From: Boesenbergia rotunda
Lineage: Eukaryota; Streptophyta; Magnoliopsida; Zingiberales; Zingiberaceae
Reading direction: 5' to 3'
Length of the DNA: 64,000 nt
Assembly: GCA_024364735.1 (NCBI GenBank)
Contig: JAGFNQ010010065.1
Span: 62,001 to 126,000 of the forward strand
Below, one piece after another: positions 46,404 to 57,890 of this stretch (position 1 is the stretch's first letter; each line of letters begins with the position of its first letter). The position numbers and the translations under genes were made by a program. The notes beneath the pieces were generated by a model that was given only the letters and a program-made list of their open reading frames with translations, was not told where the DNA came from and searched no databases.

Positions 46404-46783
46404 TATGGGATCGGTTTGAATCGATAGAGGGGGGTGAATATTGATCAATAATTTTTTGGAAAACTTAGATTAATTGTGCAGCGAAAAAGCAAAACAACGC
46501 TAACACGTTTGTTTTTACTTGGTTCGGAGTCACAGTCGGCTCCTACTCCATGGTCCACGGTCATTGACCGTTTATGATGGGCAATTCTATATTGCGTAAA
46601 ATTGTTACAACTTGAGTACAAATATAGAATTTAAAATACAACACTTAAATGAAAATTATGCCGACGACCGGAAGATTAGAATGCCGGAGCCATGAGGTCG
46701 TCGTTGGCGCTTAAGTCTTCAGCACGGAGCGTTTGGAGCAAAGCGCTTGAAGGAATGCATAGAAAGAAGTTGTGTCTGAAGCC
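46404..46783 (-). repeat. 3' LTR of Copia-3, outer piece
   Basis: Matches 61448-61828 (gggatcggtttgaatcgata, then the ACGGTCATTGACCGT hairpin near 46558). The first base pair is mutated (TA for TG). It ends at the insertion of Copia-2, with duplication AAGCC/AATCC (46779-46783, 53031-53035). Confidence 0.88.
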
Positions 46784-47572
46784 TGTTGGAAATTTTAATC
46801 CTTCAATAATTTCGAATATATCTCTTCAGTATTTGACTTAGTCGATTCACGACCGTCGAAACTTCCGGGAGGTTGCTTTCGGAGGAAGTAAACTGATTGA
46901 TATTTCACGTCAAGGCTAGTGTTGGACACTATCTCCGTAAAACGATATTGCTTCGCTACTGGTGCTCACGGATAGCAGCAATTTGTTTCCAAGATACAAC
47001 GACGTCGTCTCGGAATAGTAGCACTTCAAATTCCGAGACCGACGAACCTTCCGTAGGCTTCTTGGACTCTCGATGCAGAAGAGGGAGGAGTGCAAATGCT
47101 TATAGATTGCAATGCTTGAATGAATGAAATGATCTAGTGGAGGAATCTATTTATATTGAGTGAAGAGGTAAGTACCCTTTGGTTCGGACAGATCTGGACC
47201 GTTCATAACGAAAGGGTATAACCCTTTAAAGGTCATTTAATCTCGTCCTTTGATCTAAAGAGTTATAACTCTTCAGATCCATCTTGATCTCGGCCATCAG
47301 ATTAGAACATTTAATCTGACGCCTCAGATCCATTCTCCCTCTTCACATTCAGATCTTTGATCCGACGCTCCAGATCGCACCTTCTTGCGATCTGTCCAGA
47401 TCTTTGATCCGACGGCTACCATTGAGCGTATCTTGAACAATTAATTTCTCATTCACCATTAATCGGTTTTGAGCAAATAAATAGTCCAGATTTATCTACG
47501 CGAAACGTAGATTTTGATTTTGAAGTCAAACTTGACTTTCAACGATCGATGGCATCAAAATCATATCCATCA
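46784..47572 (-). repeat. 3' LTR of Copia-2
   Basis: Plus strand TGTTGGAAATTTTAATCC to ATATCCATCA. Homologous to 52248-53030 along its full length. A purine-rich tract (minus ATATGGGGGAT, 47573-47583) lies directly inside it. Confidence 0.92.
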
Positions 47573-47583
47573 ATCCCCCATAT
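47573..47583 (-). promoter_or_regulatory. Polypurine tract of Copia-2
   Basis: Minus strand ATATGGGGGAT ends at the LTR start. Confidence 0.7.
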
Positions 47584-48128
47584 GAATGGAAATTAATGCA
47601 TGTTTGCATGCAGACACTTTACAAGAGTCCAATCGATAAGTCAATGCGTCAGGAACGGTAGCTTGTGACTTTGAACCTTCCGTAGTGGAATGCTATCGAA
47701 CATACTAGGCTGCGCAGTGAACGTGATGTCTCGAACTACTCAGCTGTTGGTGTATACTAAGACATTAACACCCATACAGAGACTTATCTCACCCACTTTT
47801 GGTTCTCATGGTTGGTTCCGTTTCGGCCATGGACACCATCTTGGATTCATGAGTGTTCATTGAAGCGGCCTGTCTTCACACTCATATAGGTGACACTTCC
47901 ATCAAGAGTATCCTACCATACTCCACCTTAAAGGTATAGAAGTCATTAAAAGCATAAGCTTATCCTCACTACATGTGGTAGGACAACACCAAATCATCCT
48001 AGGATTGGGATAATAGAGATAATTATTTCTCTTGTGCTGTTAACACCACTTCTGTAACTTTGTTGTACCATTGAACCAAGATCTTGGGATCTCCAGTCAA
48101 CAAGGTTGGGTTTCCATTACAGTCATTT
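47584..48128 (-). other. Copia-2 3' untranslated region
   Basis: Non-coding sequence between the RNase H stop and the polypurine tract. No further structure was seen. Confidence 0.6.
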
Positions 48129-50364
48129 TTAGTTGTAGATTTTCAATCCCATTCCTCTTGATGAGCAGTATACTTGATCTCGATTTAGCCCCTTCATTAG
48201 GGGATCTGCCAAATTATCCTTAGATTTGACATAATCGATTGCAATCACTCCGTTCGAGATCAACTGCCTAATGGTATTATGTCGACGACGTATATATCGT
48301 GATTTACCATTATACATACTACTCTGTGCCCTTCCAATTGCAGATTGACTATCACAGTGGATAAGTACGGCGGGCACAGGTTTTATCCAGCTCGGAATAT
48401 CTTCCAAGAAATTCCGCAACCATTCAGCTTCTTCAGTTGCTTTATCCAGTGCTATAAACTCGGATTCCATTATTGATCGAGTTATGCATGTTTGCTTAGT
48501 GGATTTCCAAGATACTGCTCCTCTTCCGATCGTGAATACATATCCACTAGTGGATTTGGAGTTTTTTTGTATTGGAGATCCAATTAGCATCACAATATCC
48601 CTCCAAGACTGCGGGATACTTTCCGTAATGTAATCCGTAGTTCATAGTATATTTTAAATATCTAAGAACTCGCATCACTGCTTTCCAGTGGGTGTCGTTT
48701 GGATTGCTCGTAAAACGACTCAGTTTGTTGACCACACAGGTAATATCCGGACGAGTACAGTTTGTGAGATACATCAAACTACCAATTATCCGGGAATATT
48801 CCAATTGCGATATGGGTTCACCATGGTTTTTCGCTAAGTGTTGACTTAGATCCATAGGTGTCTTTACAGTAGAGAGATCGTATGCATTGAATCTTTTCAA
48901 TACTGATTCTACATAATGGGATTGTGTTAAAACTATCCCATCGGACGTCCTGAGAATTTTAATTCCCAATATGACATCTGCTCGACCCATATCTTTCATG
49001 TCGAAACTATTGGTTAATATTTTCTTAGTACTCATGATGACATCATGATTACTTCCCATTATGAGCATGTCGTCTACGTATAGACAGACGATTACATAAC
49101 TCTCAGATGTGTTTTTGACATAAATGCATTTGTCACATTCATTTATTCTGAATTCGTTTGACAACATTATTTTGTCAAATTTTTTGTGCCATTGCTTTGG
49201 TGCTTGTTTAAGTCCGTACAACGACTTAACAAGTCGACACACCTTTCCCTCAGTTCCAGGAGCTATGAACCCCTCGGGTTGCTCCATGTAGATTTCTTCT
49301 TCCAACTCACCATTTAAGAACGCAGTCTTAACATCCATTTGGTGTATTTCAAGGTCATACAATGCTGCAATAGCTATCAGCACTCGTATGGACGTAATCC
49401 TTGTCACCGGTGAGTAGGTATCGAAGTAATCAATACCTTCCTGTTGCTTGTACCCTTTAGCTACAAGTCTGGCCTTATACTTGTCAATCGATCCATCAGC
49501 CTTATACTTGCATTTTAGTATCCACTTACAATCTAATGGTTTAGTACCAGAAGGAAGGTCTACTAATTCCCAAGTATGGTTATTCATGATGGACTCAATT
49601 TCACTATTGACAGCTTCTTTCCACAATGGGCCGTCGGGACCAGAGAGAGCTTCGCTTAGTGTTCTTGGGTCCATTTCTGACATGAATGTCATGAAATCCG
49701 GCCTGAACGATTTCTCAACTCTAGCTTGTTTGCTCCGACGTGGCTCTTTGCTTTGATTGTCAATAGCCCTTTTACGACAACTAAGTTCTGGAACATTATC
49801 TTTGTTAATACTTCCGTTGTCATTATTTTGAACGTTTTCCTTCTTATTTGGAAACACGTCTTCAAAAAATATTGCATTCCGAGATTCTATGGCTGTACCC
49901 ACGTGAATATCAGGAATGCCTGACTTATGAACTATGAAGCGGTATGCACTATTATTTTGGGCATATCCGACAAATATTGCATCGAACGTTTTATGTCCGA
50001 TCTTAACTTGCTTTGGCTTAGGTACTTCGACATTTACTAAGCACCCCCACACTTTCAAGTATTTGTACGATGGCTCGCGGCCTTTTCATAGTTCATATGG
50101 TGTTTTATCATTTTTCTTGTGAGGGATTTTGTTGAGAATGTGGTTTGCTGATAATATGCCTCCCCCCCAAAAATTCTGGGGTAAGCCTGAATTTATCAAC
50201 AAGGCATTCATCATTTCCTTTAGTGTCCGATTTTTACGTTCGGCAACACCATTCGATTGAGGTGAGTAAGGTGTCGTTGTCTGATGGATAATTCCAGATT
50301 CTGAACAGAATTCATCAAATGGTGCACCATATTCTCCACCTCTATCGCTACAAATTATTTTAAT
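48129..50364 (-). pseudogene. Copia-2 pol: integrase C-terminus, reverse transcriptase and RNase H
   Basis: The main frame 48547-50058 (503 codons) holds the integrase tail (KVWGCLVNVEV), then RT with KARLVAKGYKQQEGIDY (195-211), HQMDVKTAFLNGE (239-251) and catalytic YVDD (327-330). A frame change near 48570 separates the RNase H frame (48129-48593; TSGYVFTIGRGAVSW, IMESEFIAL, LADPLMKGL). Upstream, 50059-50364 keeps the integrase Glu region (SPQSNGVAERKN) but has a TGA at about 50056 where Trp is expected. Confidence 0.9.
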
Positions 50365-50808
50365 TCATTTTTCAAGTTGATTTTCAACTTCCATTTTATA
50401 GGTTCTGAAAGTTTCCAGGGCTTCGTCTTTACTTCTTAAAAGAAAGACATAACAAAACCTCGTGCAGTCATCGATAAAAGTAATGAAGTACTTTTTACCT
50501 CCTCTAGTTTGCACGAATTTCAAGTCATATAAATCACTATGTATTAATTCTAGAGGAGTCGTTGACCTTTCCAACGAATGAAAAGGTAGTCTCGTCATTT
50601 TCGCTTCCACGCACACTTTGCATTTGTGTCTTTTGTCAACATCGATGTTCGGTAATAAATTTAGTTTGACGAGACGCTTCAGAGTATTATTATTGACATG
50701 CCCAAGCCGATCATGCCATAAATTAAAACACTCAACAACATAGCTGGAAGCTTTTAATTTATTACCATCAAAATTACGGTGTACAGTCATTACAACCATC
50801 TTGAACAA
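50365..50808 (-). pseudogene. Copia-2 integrase, N-terminal and core part
   Basis: 148 codons. GAG-pre-integrase segment LWHDRLGHVNNNTLKRL with Cys pair CKVCVEAK, then the core start HSDLYDLKF (first Asp) and FIDDCTRFCYVF. It stops at 50365 just before the second catalytic Asp segment (SDRGGEY), which lies downstream in the next frame piece. Stops on both sides make it inactive. Confidence 0.87.
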
Positions 50809-51129
50809 ATTTTATTCTAAATACCCTTTTCCTACGAAGACACTGTTCTTCGTAAGAACAAAGTTGTTGGATTGGAACACTAGTTTGAATCCGGATTTAA
50901 CAAGTGTCGATCTTGAAACTAAGTTCTTCATGATGTCGGGAACATGGAGCACATCAATGAGAGTTAGCTCCTTCCCAGACGTCATTTTTAGAATAACTGT
51001 CCCGAGTCCAACAATTGAGGACGTCGTGGAATTGCCCATATAGAGCTTTCTTCCACTTATCGGGGTGTACTTGGAGAACATCGCCTTGTCCGAATAGACG
51101 TGGCGGGTTGCTCGAGTATCGATCCACCA
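50809..51129 (-). pseudogene. Copia-2 protease, active-site glycine lost
   Basis: Near 51100 the minus strand reads WWIDTRATRHVYS. The family motif is D-S/T-G-A-T, so Gly is replaced by Arg beside the catalytic Asp. A stop (TAG) lies just before it. The 90-codon frame from 51081 (YMGNSTTSSIVGLGTVILK, DVLHVPDIMKNL) is the rest of the protease. Confidence 0.8.
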
Positions 51130-51936
51130 CTACTTCGGGTTGTCCACCAAATTGGCTTCGAACACGACCGCAGTGAGATCCAGAGTGCTGAGATCTATGT
51201 CAGCGGAGGTTGCGACTTGGTTCGCAACATTCTTCTGGCTCTTGGTTGTCTTCTTCGGGCATCTGTAGTCTTTGGACATGTGCCCTGACTTTCCACAATT
51301 GTAGCACGTGCCCTTGAACTTTTTGCCTTGAGCCTTCTGGTTCGGTTGCTTCGGCTTCTTCGCTTTTGGTTCCGTTAGGTTGGACATCTCGTCGACTGTC
51401 CGCTTTGTTCCTCTAGCGTCGGATAATTTTCGATTATCCTCCTCTATTCGCAGTCGCAGGATGAGGTCTTCAAGTCCCATCTCCTTCTGCTTGTGCTTTA
51501 GGTAATTTTTGAAATCCTTCCATGACGGAGGGAGTTTCTCGATTACCGCAGCAACTTTGAATGACTCATTCAGCGTCATTCCTTCGGCGTCCAAATCATG
51601 CATTATCAGTTGCATGTCTTGGACCTGAGACGTGACGCTCTTGGAATCCACCATTTTGAAATCCAAAAACCTGCCGACGATGAATTTCTTCAGTCCGGCG
51701 TTTTCAGTTTTGTATTTCTTCTCCAGCGATTCCCACAGTGACTTAGCCGTCTCCATTATGCAATATACGTTATATAACGCATTATCCAGCGCATTAAGAA
51801 CGTAATTGCGGCACAGGAAGTCTCCGTGTGACCACGCATCGCGAGCAGCCTGACTCCCGGAATTATTTTCCATAGCGGCTGGCGGGTCTTCACGCAGGAA
51901 CCGTACAAGGTTCAACGTGGTTAGGTAGAACAACAT
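51130..51936 (-). pseudogene. Copia-2 gag
   Basis: A 268-codon frame. Gag core: AARDAWSHGDFLCRNYVLNA, KSLWESLEKKYKTE and VIEKLPPSWKDFKNYLKHKQ. Basic linker, then zinc knuckle CYNCGKSGHMSKDYRC (one residue longer before the last Cys than CX2CX4HX4C). Just upstream of its first Met, a TGA (51945 region) replaces the Trp normally found in FKRWQQKM, so the real N-terminus is cut off. A duplicated segment lies upstream. Confidence 0.88.
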
Positions 51937-51949
51937 CTTTTGCTGTCAT

Positions 51950-52075
51950 CTTTTGAAGTCAACTCCATTGAATTTCTCCGGCTTCTCGGCGTGAGGGATG
52001 GCGGTAGGCATATAGTTGATTTTGAAGTCGACTCCGTTCGACTTCTCGGCGTGAGGGATGACGGCGGTTGGACAT
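51950..52075. repeat. Tandem duplication of about 60 bp at the Copia-2 gag start
   Basis: Two diverged copies of a segment with cttctcggcgtgagggatg and gttgattttgaagtc / gttgacttcaaaag words. Each copy encodes an AEK.NGVDFK-like stretch in some frame. Confidence 0.75.
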
Positions 52076-52136
52076 CGTTGACTCTGGCCATATCAGTTTG
52101 CCGAATAACTTTATTGTAGATCGGATTCTCTCAACT

Positions 52137-52205
52137 TGGTCTGGTGGTGTAGTTGGTTACCACCTCAAATAACATATAAGAGGTCTCCAATTCAATTCCT
52201 CTTGA
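52137..52205 (+). ncRNA. tRNA-Val(AAC)-like pseudogene in the Copia-2 leader
   Basis: GGTCTGGTGGTGTAGTTGG then TTACCACC and, after the anticodon region, GAGGTCTCCAATTCAATTCC. It aligns to plant tRNA-Val(AAC) from the D-arm through the T-arm, and keeps TAACA around the anticodon position. Stems are weakened, so it is not a working tRNA. Its 3' end points towards the 5' LTR, 43 bp away, the orientation a primer tRNA would have. Confidence 0.55.
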
Positions 52206-52247
52206 CGTCAATTATTTTATAATAATTGCACCGATATCATTTTACGA
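52206..52247 (-). promoter_or_regulatory. Degenerate primer site region of Copia-2
   Basis: Minus strand TGATATCGGTGC, 8 bp inside the LTR, matches the tRNA-iMet site TGGTATCAGAGC at 9 of 12 positions. Next to it is an 8-bp stem hairpin (caattatt..aataattg). Confidence 0.4.
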
Positions 52248-53030
52248 TGTTGGAAATTTTAATCCTTCAATAATTCCGAATATATCTCCTCGGTATTTGA
52301 CTTAGTCGATTCACTACCGTCGGAATTTCCGGGAGGTTGCTTTCGGAGGAAGCAAACTGATTGGTATTTCACATCGAGGCTAGTGTTGGACACTATCTCC
52401 GTAAAACGATATTGCTCCGCTATTGGTGCTCACGAATAGCAGCAATTCGTTTCCAAGATACAACGACGTCGTCTCAGAATAGTAGCACTTCAAATTCCGA
52501 GACCGGCGAACCTTCCGTAGGCTTCTCGGACTCTCGATGCAGAAGAGGGAGGAGTGCAAATGCTTATAGATTGCAATGCTTGAATGAATGAAATGATCTA
52601 GTGGAGGGATCTATTTATATTGAGTGAAGAGGTAAGTAAGTTCGGACAGATCTGGACCGTTCATAACGAAAGGGTATAACCCTTTAAAGGTCATTTAATC
52701 TCGTCCTTTGATCTGAAGAGTTATAACTCTTCAGATCCATCTTGATCTAGGCCGTCAAATTAGAACATTTAATCTGATACCTCAGATCCATTCTCCCTCT
52801 TTACATTCAGATCTTTGATCCGACGCTCCAGATCACACCTTCTTGCGATCTGTCCAGATCTTTGATCCGACGACCACCATTGAGCGTATCTTGAACAATT
52901 AATTTCTCATTCACCCTTAATCGGTTTTGAGCAAATAAATAGTCCAGATTTATCTACGCGAAACGTAGATTTCGATTTTGAAGTCAAACATGACTTTCCA
53001 CGATCGATGGCATCAAAATCATATCCAACA
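52248..53030 (-). repeat. 5' LTR of Copia-2
   Basis: Minus strand TGTTGGATATGATTTTGATG to ATTTCCAACA. TATA box TATAAATAG on the minus strand at 52611-52619. Confidence 0.92.
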
Positions 53031-53085
53031 AATCCAAGGGGGTGAACCCCTTTATATAGCAGTTACTAGGGCGCCTGGTTGAAGT
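53031..53085 (-). repeat. 3' LTR of Copia-3, inner piece
   Basis: Matches 61825-61880 of the 5' LTR, including the minus-strand TATA box. The rest of U3 (the counterpart of about 61880-62614) is missing; unrelated AT-rich sequence begins at 53086. Confidence 0.8.
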
Positions 53086-54288
53086 GTCTAAGTGTTAACT
53101 TTTGACTGAGTATTTTTCAAAATAAAGCAAAGTATTTGCAAAAGAAAAATTTTGCCCTTAGATACTTTTTAGAAAAGGTTTGCAAACTCAAATTTTACTT
53201 AGAAAAATTTTCACCAAAAACTTTGCAAAACAAAATCCACTGAAAAAAATTTTTGTGCAAACTTTTTACTTAGAAAAATTTCTGTTAAGCTAATTTTTTA
53301 CACAAAATTTTTACTTAGAAAAATTTTCACAAAAACCTTTTAAAAAAATTTACTTAAAAAAATTTCACTTAGCCAACTTTTGCAACAAAATTTTCCCTTA
53401 ACCAATTTCAACTTTTACACAACAAATTTTGCACACCTAGGAAAAAAATTTTGCTTAAAGACCATTTTGTGTATTTTGAAAATTTTTCTAAAGAACAGTT
53501 TGTGCATTCGTAAAACATTTTATGCATTTTGAAAAAAAAATTCACTTGAAACATTTTGAGCATTTTGAAAAATTTTTACTTGGAAAAACCTATTAAGAAA
53601 TATTTCTTTGTTTATTAAGAAAAACTTTTACTTAGAAAAATTTGCCCAAAAAAATGCACTTAAAGGTTCAACTTTACTTTTTGAAAGAGGGAAAAAAATT
53701 TTTTCTCTTTTTTTCTCTCTCCCCCTTTGCCATATATCAAAAAAAAATAGAAAACGAATTGCAAATTACATTTGAATCAGAGTTAGTATTAATAATTTTC
53801 AGTTTGTATTGAACCAACTCTAGTGAACTCAAGCAACAAAAAGGACCAAACCAATTAAACCGATCTTGTTCGGGTCCTGTCTAACCCAGTTAGCTACTTT
53901 CTAACTGTTATATAACAACAGCTTTCACTAGGGTTAGTCAAGTTAAGTGATCTGATCAAATTAGATTTTCTAAGATTGAATACTTAACTTGATTGTTGTT
54001 CAATTTGTATTTATTGCCCCAATTACTGTAGATGCACTGACTTAAAGCATCTTGAATCAAGGCATAGACTTATGCATCTCAACCCAGTCTAGATTATCAA
54101 TGAAAGTACTCTAAGGTGCTTGTGAGATGCTGGCTGCTAGATCTATAGGTGCATATAATTCTAGACTTAAGACCTAGGCTAAGTCCATTTGCGTAAAAGC
54201 CCTAGTTTTGAAGGGGGTTTGTTTTTGAAAAAAAATCTAAGTCGGAAAATAGTTTCAAATTTCAAGACTTAGAAAAAGAAATGATTTT
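53086..54288 (-). other. Copia-3 3' non-coding region
   Basis: Very A/T-rich at 53100-53750, with repeated acttagaaaaattt and ttttgcaaac words. It then becomes less repetitive up to the pol stop. No env-like frame was found. Confidence 0.6.
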
Positions 54289-55286
54289 TTAAAAAAATAT
54301 TAACGGCTTATTTTCGAAAAATAAATAATAATTAGAATAGTCATATTCTACTAAGTAAAACCCTAACTGCCTTCCTAGTGAGCTGAGCTCAGATTCAGGT
54401 AAGGGTTTGGTAAAAATGTCAGCTAAATTAGATTTTGAGTCCACATGCATAAGTACAATTTCGCCCCTGGCTACATGATCCCTTACAAAATGATGTTAGA
54501 CTTCAATATGTTTGGTTCGGGAGTGTTGAATTGGATTCTTAGTCAGATTTATTGAACTAATGTTATCAATAAATACTCTAGTTTGGGTGTAGTCTAGCTG
54601 AAAATCCTTAAGAGTGTGTATCATCCATAACAGTTGTGTCACACACTCTCCTAGAGCAACATATTCTGCCTCAGTAGTGGACAAAGCTACGCAGTGTTGC
54701 TTTCTACTGCACCAGCTAACTAGACTATGTCCTAACAATTAACAACTTTCACTTATACTTTTTCTATCTAATTTACAACCAACATAATCAGAGTCAGAGT
54801 ATCCTGATAATTCAAAAGTTGAAGTCCTAGGATACCAAATACCTACATTTAGGGTACCCTTAATGTACCTTAGAATTCTTTTTAGTGATGCTAAGTAGGA
54901 TTCCTTAGTACAGGTTTGGTATCTAGCACACATTCCTACAGATAACAAAATATTAGGTCTACTAGCAGTTAAGTACAGTAAGCTACCAATCATACTTCGG
55001 TATAATTTTAGGTCAATAGGTTTACCCTCAAGGTCATTATCTATTTTGACATTAGTAGCCATAGGAGTACTTAAACTTTTAGAATTGTCCATTTTAAATT
55101 TCTTTATTAGTTCCTTTGCATATTTGGATTGGTGAACATAATTACCATCTCTAGTTTGTTTTATTTGGAGACCTAAGAAAAAGTTGAGCTCACTTACTAA
55201 GCTCATTTTAAATTCGCTCTCCATAATTTTGACAAATTCTTTTAAAAAGTTTAGAATTTGTAGATCCAAATATTATATCATCAATG
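54289..55286 (-). pseudogene. Copia-3 pol, C-terminal part: RT end and RNase H
   Basis: RT from the insertion point: the DDIIFGST segment after the split, then SELNFFLGLQIKQT and KSLSTPMATNVKID in the 176-codon frame from 55269, ending in RYQTCTKESYL and GYSDSDYVGCK. After a stop, RNase H continues (VALSTTEAEYVALGECV, 54496-54738). A further stop interrupts before the tail DIFTKPLPES, which ends near 54289. The type fits the SIRE lineage. Confidence 0.88.
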
Positions 55287-56619
55287 TGTTGGGACCGGTA
55301 GGAGAGCTAGAGGGAGGGGTTATTAGCTCCGATCTTTGCTCGTTGTTGATTTGTTGCGGTGGAAGACTTGAGCAATGCTGACACCTCTATTTTACTTGGT
55401 ATCCACGTCCTTGAGGTGACTAATCCAAGGGTCAACTCTCCTCACTCTCTTATACACTATGAAATATCTCCTTCTTGAGGCGGAGAAACCTCTTACAAGC
55501 TTCTAAGAAGATACAACAAGAATCCAAGCAAATACAAAATGAAATCTTACAAGATTTACAATAAATAAGCTCAAGCTTTGCTTTCCTTTCTATCTTCAAA
55601 CTTGCAATCGCCTCTAGAACTTTAGAAGTGCAGCAACACTAAGCCCCAAAGCTTCTCTTAAAATGACGTGGAAGGAGGAGGAGAAGTGCCAAAGAGCTCG
55701 TGAAGAGATCCGCTTCAAACCTGCATGAAAACCCTATATACCCGACGCCTAGGGTTTCTGAATCGATTACCACGTCAGACTTAGTCGTTCAACGGCTAGT
55801 TTTTGAACTGTAATCAATTAGCCAATCAATTACGAGCATCTAGAATCGATTGCTGAATCAATTCAGGAACCTTCTGTGCTCTCGCGCAAACCTTCAGTAA
55901 TCGATCACCCGATCGATTAAAGGACCCCTTAATCGATTGACCAATCGATTAAGGGAAGTCTGAATTGATTGACCAATCGATTCAGCCACATTCTGTTCTC
56001 GCAACTCAGTTCTCCTAATCGATCAGCCAATCGACTCACACTTTCCTTAATCGATCACCAGATCTATCAAGGAAGCTACTGATCGCGAGAAACCAAACCC
56101 TAATCGATTACCCAATCGATTGAGTCCAACCTAACTTGTGTTCACAAGTCTAGGATTCCCTACCAAGTGTTCGGTCAACCCCTTTAACCAACTGGATTTC
56201 TACTGCCTCGCTCCCAGCTAGGACTTAACCTGGTTCCCAACCAGATTCGCCTAACCCTCGAGTTAGGTTTAGTCTCTCGGTAGACTTCCACCTTGCCAGC
56301 ATGCGATCTCCCCGATCCACCTGGACTTCACCTAGTTCCACTAGGTATGCCTAGTCCCACTAGGTCTTTTCCCATGCCAGCGTGCGATCTCCCCGATCCA
56401 CCTGAACTTCACCTAGTCCCACTAGGTCTTTTCAGTCAAGCCTCCAGTCAACCTTGACCCACTTGGCATCATACGATATTCAAACATCATATGACATTCA
56501 AACATCATTATCAAACATCAAAAACATCCAACCTTAAGCTTACCAAGCTTATCAGGAATAAGCTCCCACGAGCCTAGTCAAACTAGGTTAACCCTGCCCT
56601 AATACAGATTACACCAACA
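55287..56619 (-). mobile_element. Solo LTR splitting the Copia-3 catalytic RT motif
   Basis: Plus strand TGTTGGGACCGG to TTACACCAACA, 1333 bp, flanked by CAATG (55282-55286) and CAACG (56620-56624), one mismatch. It cuts between the Val and Asp codons of the YVDD motif. No element genes are inside. TATA-like TATATAGGG on the minus strand near 55733. It contains a cluster of AATCGATT palindromes and a repeated cactaggtcttttc segment. Confidence 0.9.
55765..56130. repeat. Cluster of AATCGATT palindromes in the solo LTR
   Basis: About nine pairs such as taATCGATtgaccaATCGATta, with about 6 bp between members. Several are degenerate (atcaatt, atcgact). Confidence 0.88.
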
Positions 56620-57152
56620 CAACGTATATTTGTGCAATAAATATATCTTTTTCTAAGGTTTTAGCAAATAATGTGGAGTCAATTTGACCTTGGTTAAATT
56701 TCTTAGAAATTAAATAGGTGGATAATCATTCGTATCATGCCTTAGGTGCTTGTTTTAACCCATAAAGATCTTTCCTAAGCTTGAATACATGTTCAGGCTT
56801 GTCTAAGTCCTCAAATCCTGGAGGTTGCCCTACATATACTTCTTCTTTTATGAATCCATTAAGAAAGGCAAACTTGACATCCATTTGGTATAGTTTAAAC
56901 CCTCTATGGGCTGCAAAGGCTTGCTAGTAGCATCCTAATTGATTCAAGTCTGGCTACCGAGGCATAGGTTTCATCATAATCTAACCCTTCGACTTGACTA
57001 AACCCTTTAGCTACTAAGTGGGCTTTGTTTCTCACAATTTTTCCTTGATCATTCAATTTGTTTCTAAATACCCACTTAGTATCTATAACTGATTTTTTCT
57101 CAGGTTTAGGTATTAATTCCCAGACTTGGTTTCTCTCAAATTGGGCTAACTC
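56620..57152 (-). pseudogene. Copia-3 pol, N-terminal part of reverse transcriptase
   Basis: Decayed minus-strand frames: TKWVFRNKLNDQGKI then HLVAKGFSQVEGLDYDET and LESIRMLLA, followed by frame changes. The end nearest the solo LTR reads LAQIYV. Several stops are present. Confidence 0.82.
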
Positions 57153-57890
57153 TTATTGCATTGATATGATCCAATCTAGGTTAGGTAGGGCTTCTTCTAT
57201 AGTCTTAGGTTCAATTTTTGAAATAAGTGCGATCTGACTAAGATTTCTATAAGAAGACCTAGTTCTGACTCTTAAGGTTGGATCACCCATAATTTGATCA
57301 GATGAATGATTGAGTCTGGGTTTTTTTGTTCTTCTAGAACTAGGTTCAACCTCAGGTCTGGCTGGACAGTTTGGTTCAGTGTTTGGTTCAACTACTTGGG
57401 TTGGTTCAGTTATTGGTTCAGTTGATACCTCAGTAGTTCGTTCAAGTAATAGTTCATTTAACGGTTCAATCAGTGGTTCAATTGATGGTTCAATTAACGA
57501 TTCACTATCTTCATTATCAAGATTTGATTTGTTTAGATTTTGATTGTCATATTTTGGTTCAACATCTTCGTTAAATATTAAGTTAGTAGTTTCCTCAATT
57601 TTGTGGGTTTGTTTATTGTAAACCCTATAAGCTCTACCAATTGTTGAATATCCTAAGAAAGTCCCTTGGGTTGATTTTGATTGCAACTTACCTAGGTAGT
57701 CCTTAGTGTTCAAAATGTGGACTTTGCACTCAAAAACCCTTAAATAGTGTAAATTAGGTAATCTATGATAATAGAGTTCATAGGGTGTCTTATTGTGTCT
57801 TCTATTAATTAATACCCTATTTTGAATATAACATGCTGAGTTTACTGCTTCTGCCCAAAATTGATTAGCTAGGTTATATTCGTTGAGCAT
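57153..57890 (-). pseudogene. Copia-3 integrase C-terminal region and linker
   Basis: 245 codons: FWAEAVNSACYIQNRVLINR, KTPYELYYHRLPNLHYLRVF and GTFLGYSTIGRAYRVYNKQ, the usual tail of SIRE-type integrase. A repetitive linker of alternating Glu-Pro (EPSIEPLIEPLNE) follows, then the start of the RT entry region. Open throughout, but not joined to a working core. Confidence 0.85.

Larger units (their letters stand above)
46784..53030 (-). mobile_element. Copia-2: complete but inactive Copia element inside the Copia-3 LTR
   Basis: Minus strand. LTRs at 52248-53030 (5', 783 bp) and 46784-47572 (3', 789 bp). Between them, right to left, lie gag, protease, integrase, RT and RNase H. Target duplication AAGCC/AATCC with one mismatch. 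All main domains are recognisable, but each is broken by stops or frame changes. Confidence 0.93.

Noticed and set aside
52137..52205. Functional tRNA-Val gene
   Set aside because: Stem mismatches in the anticodon and T arms and a poor acceptor stem; kept only as a tRNA-like relic.
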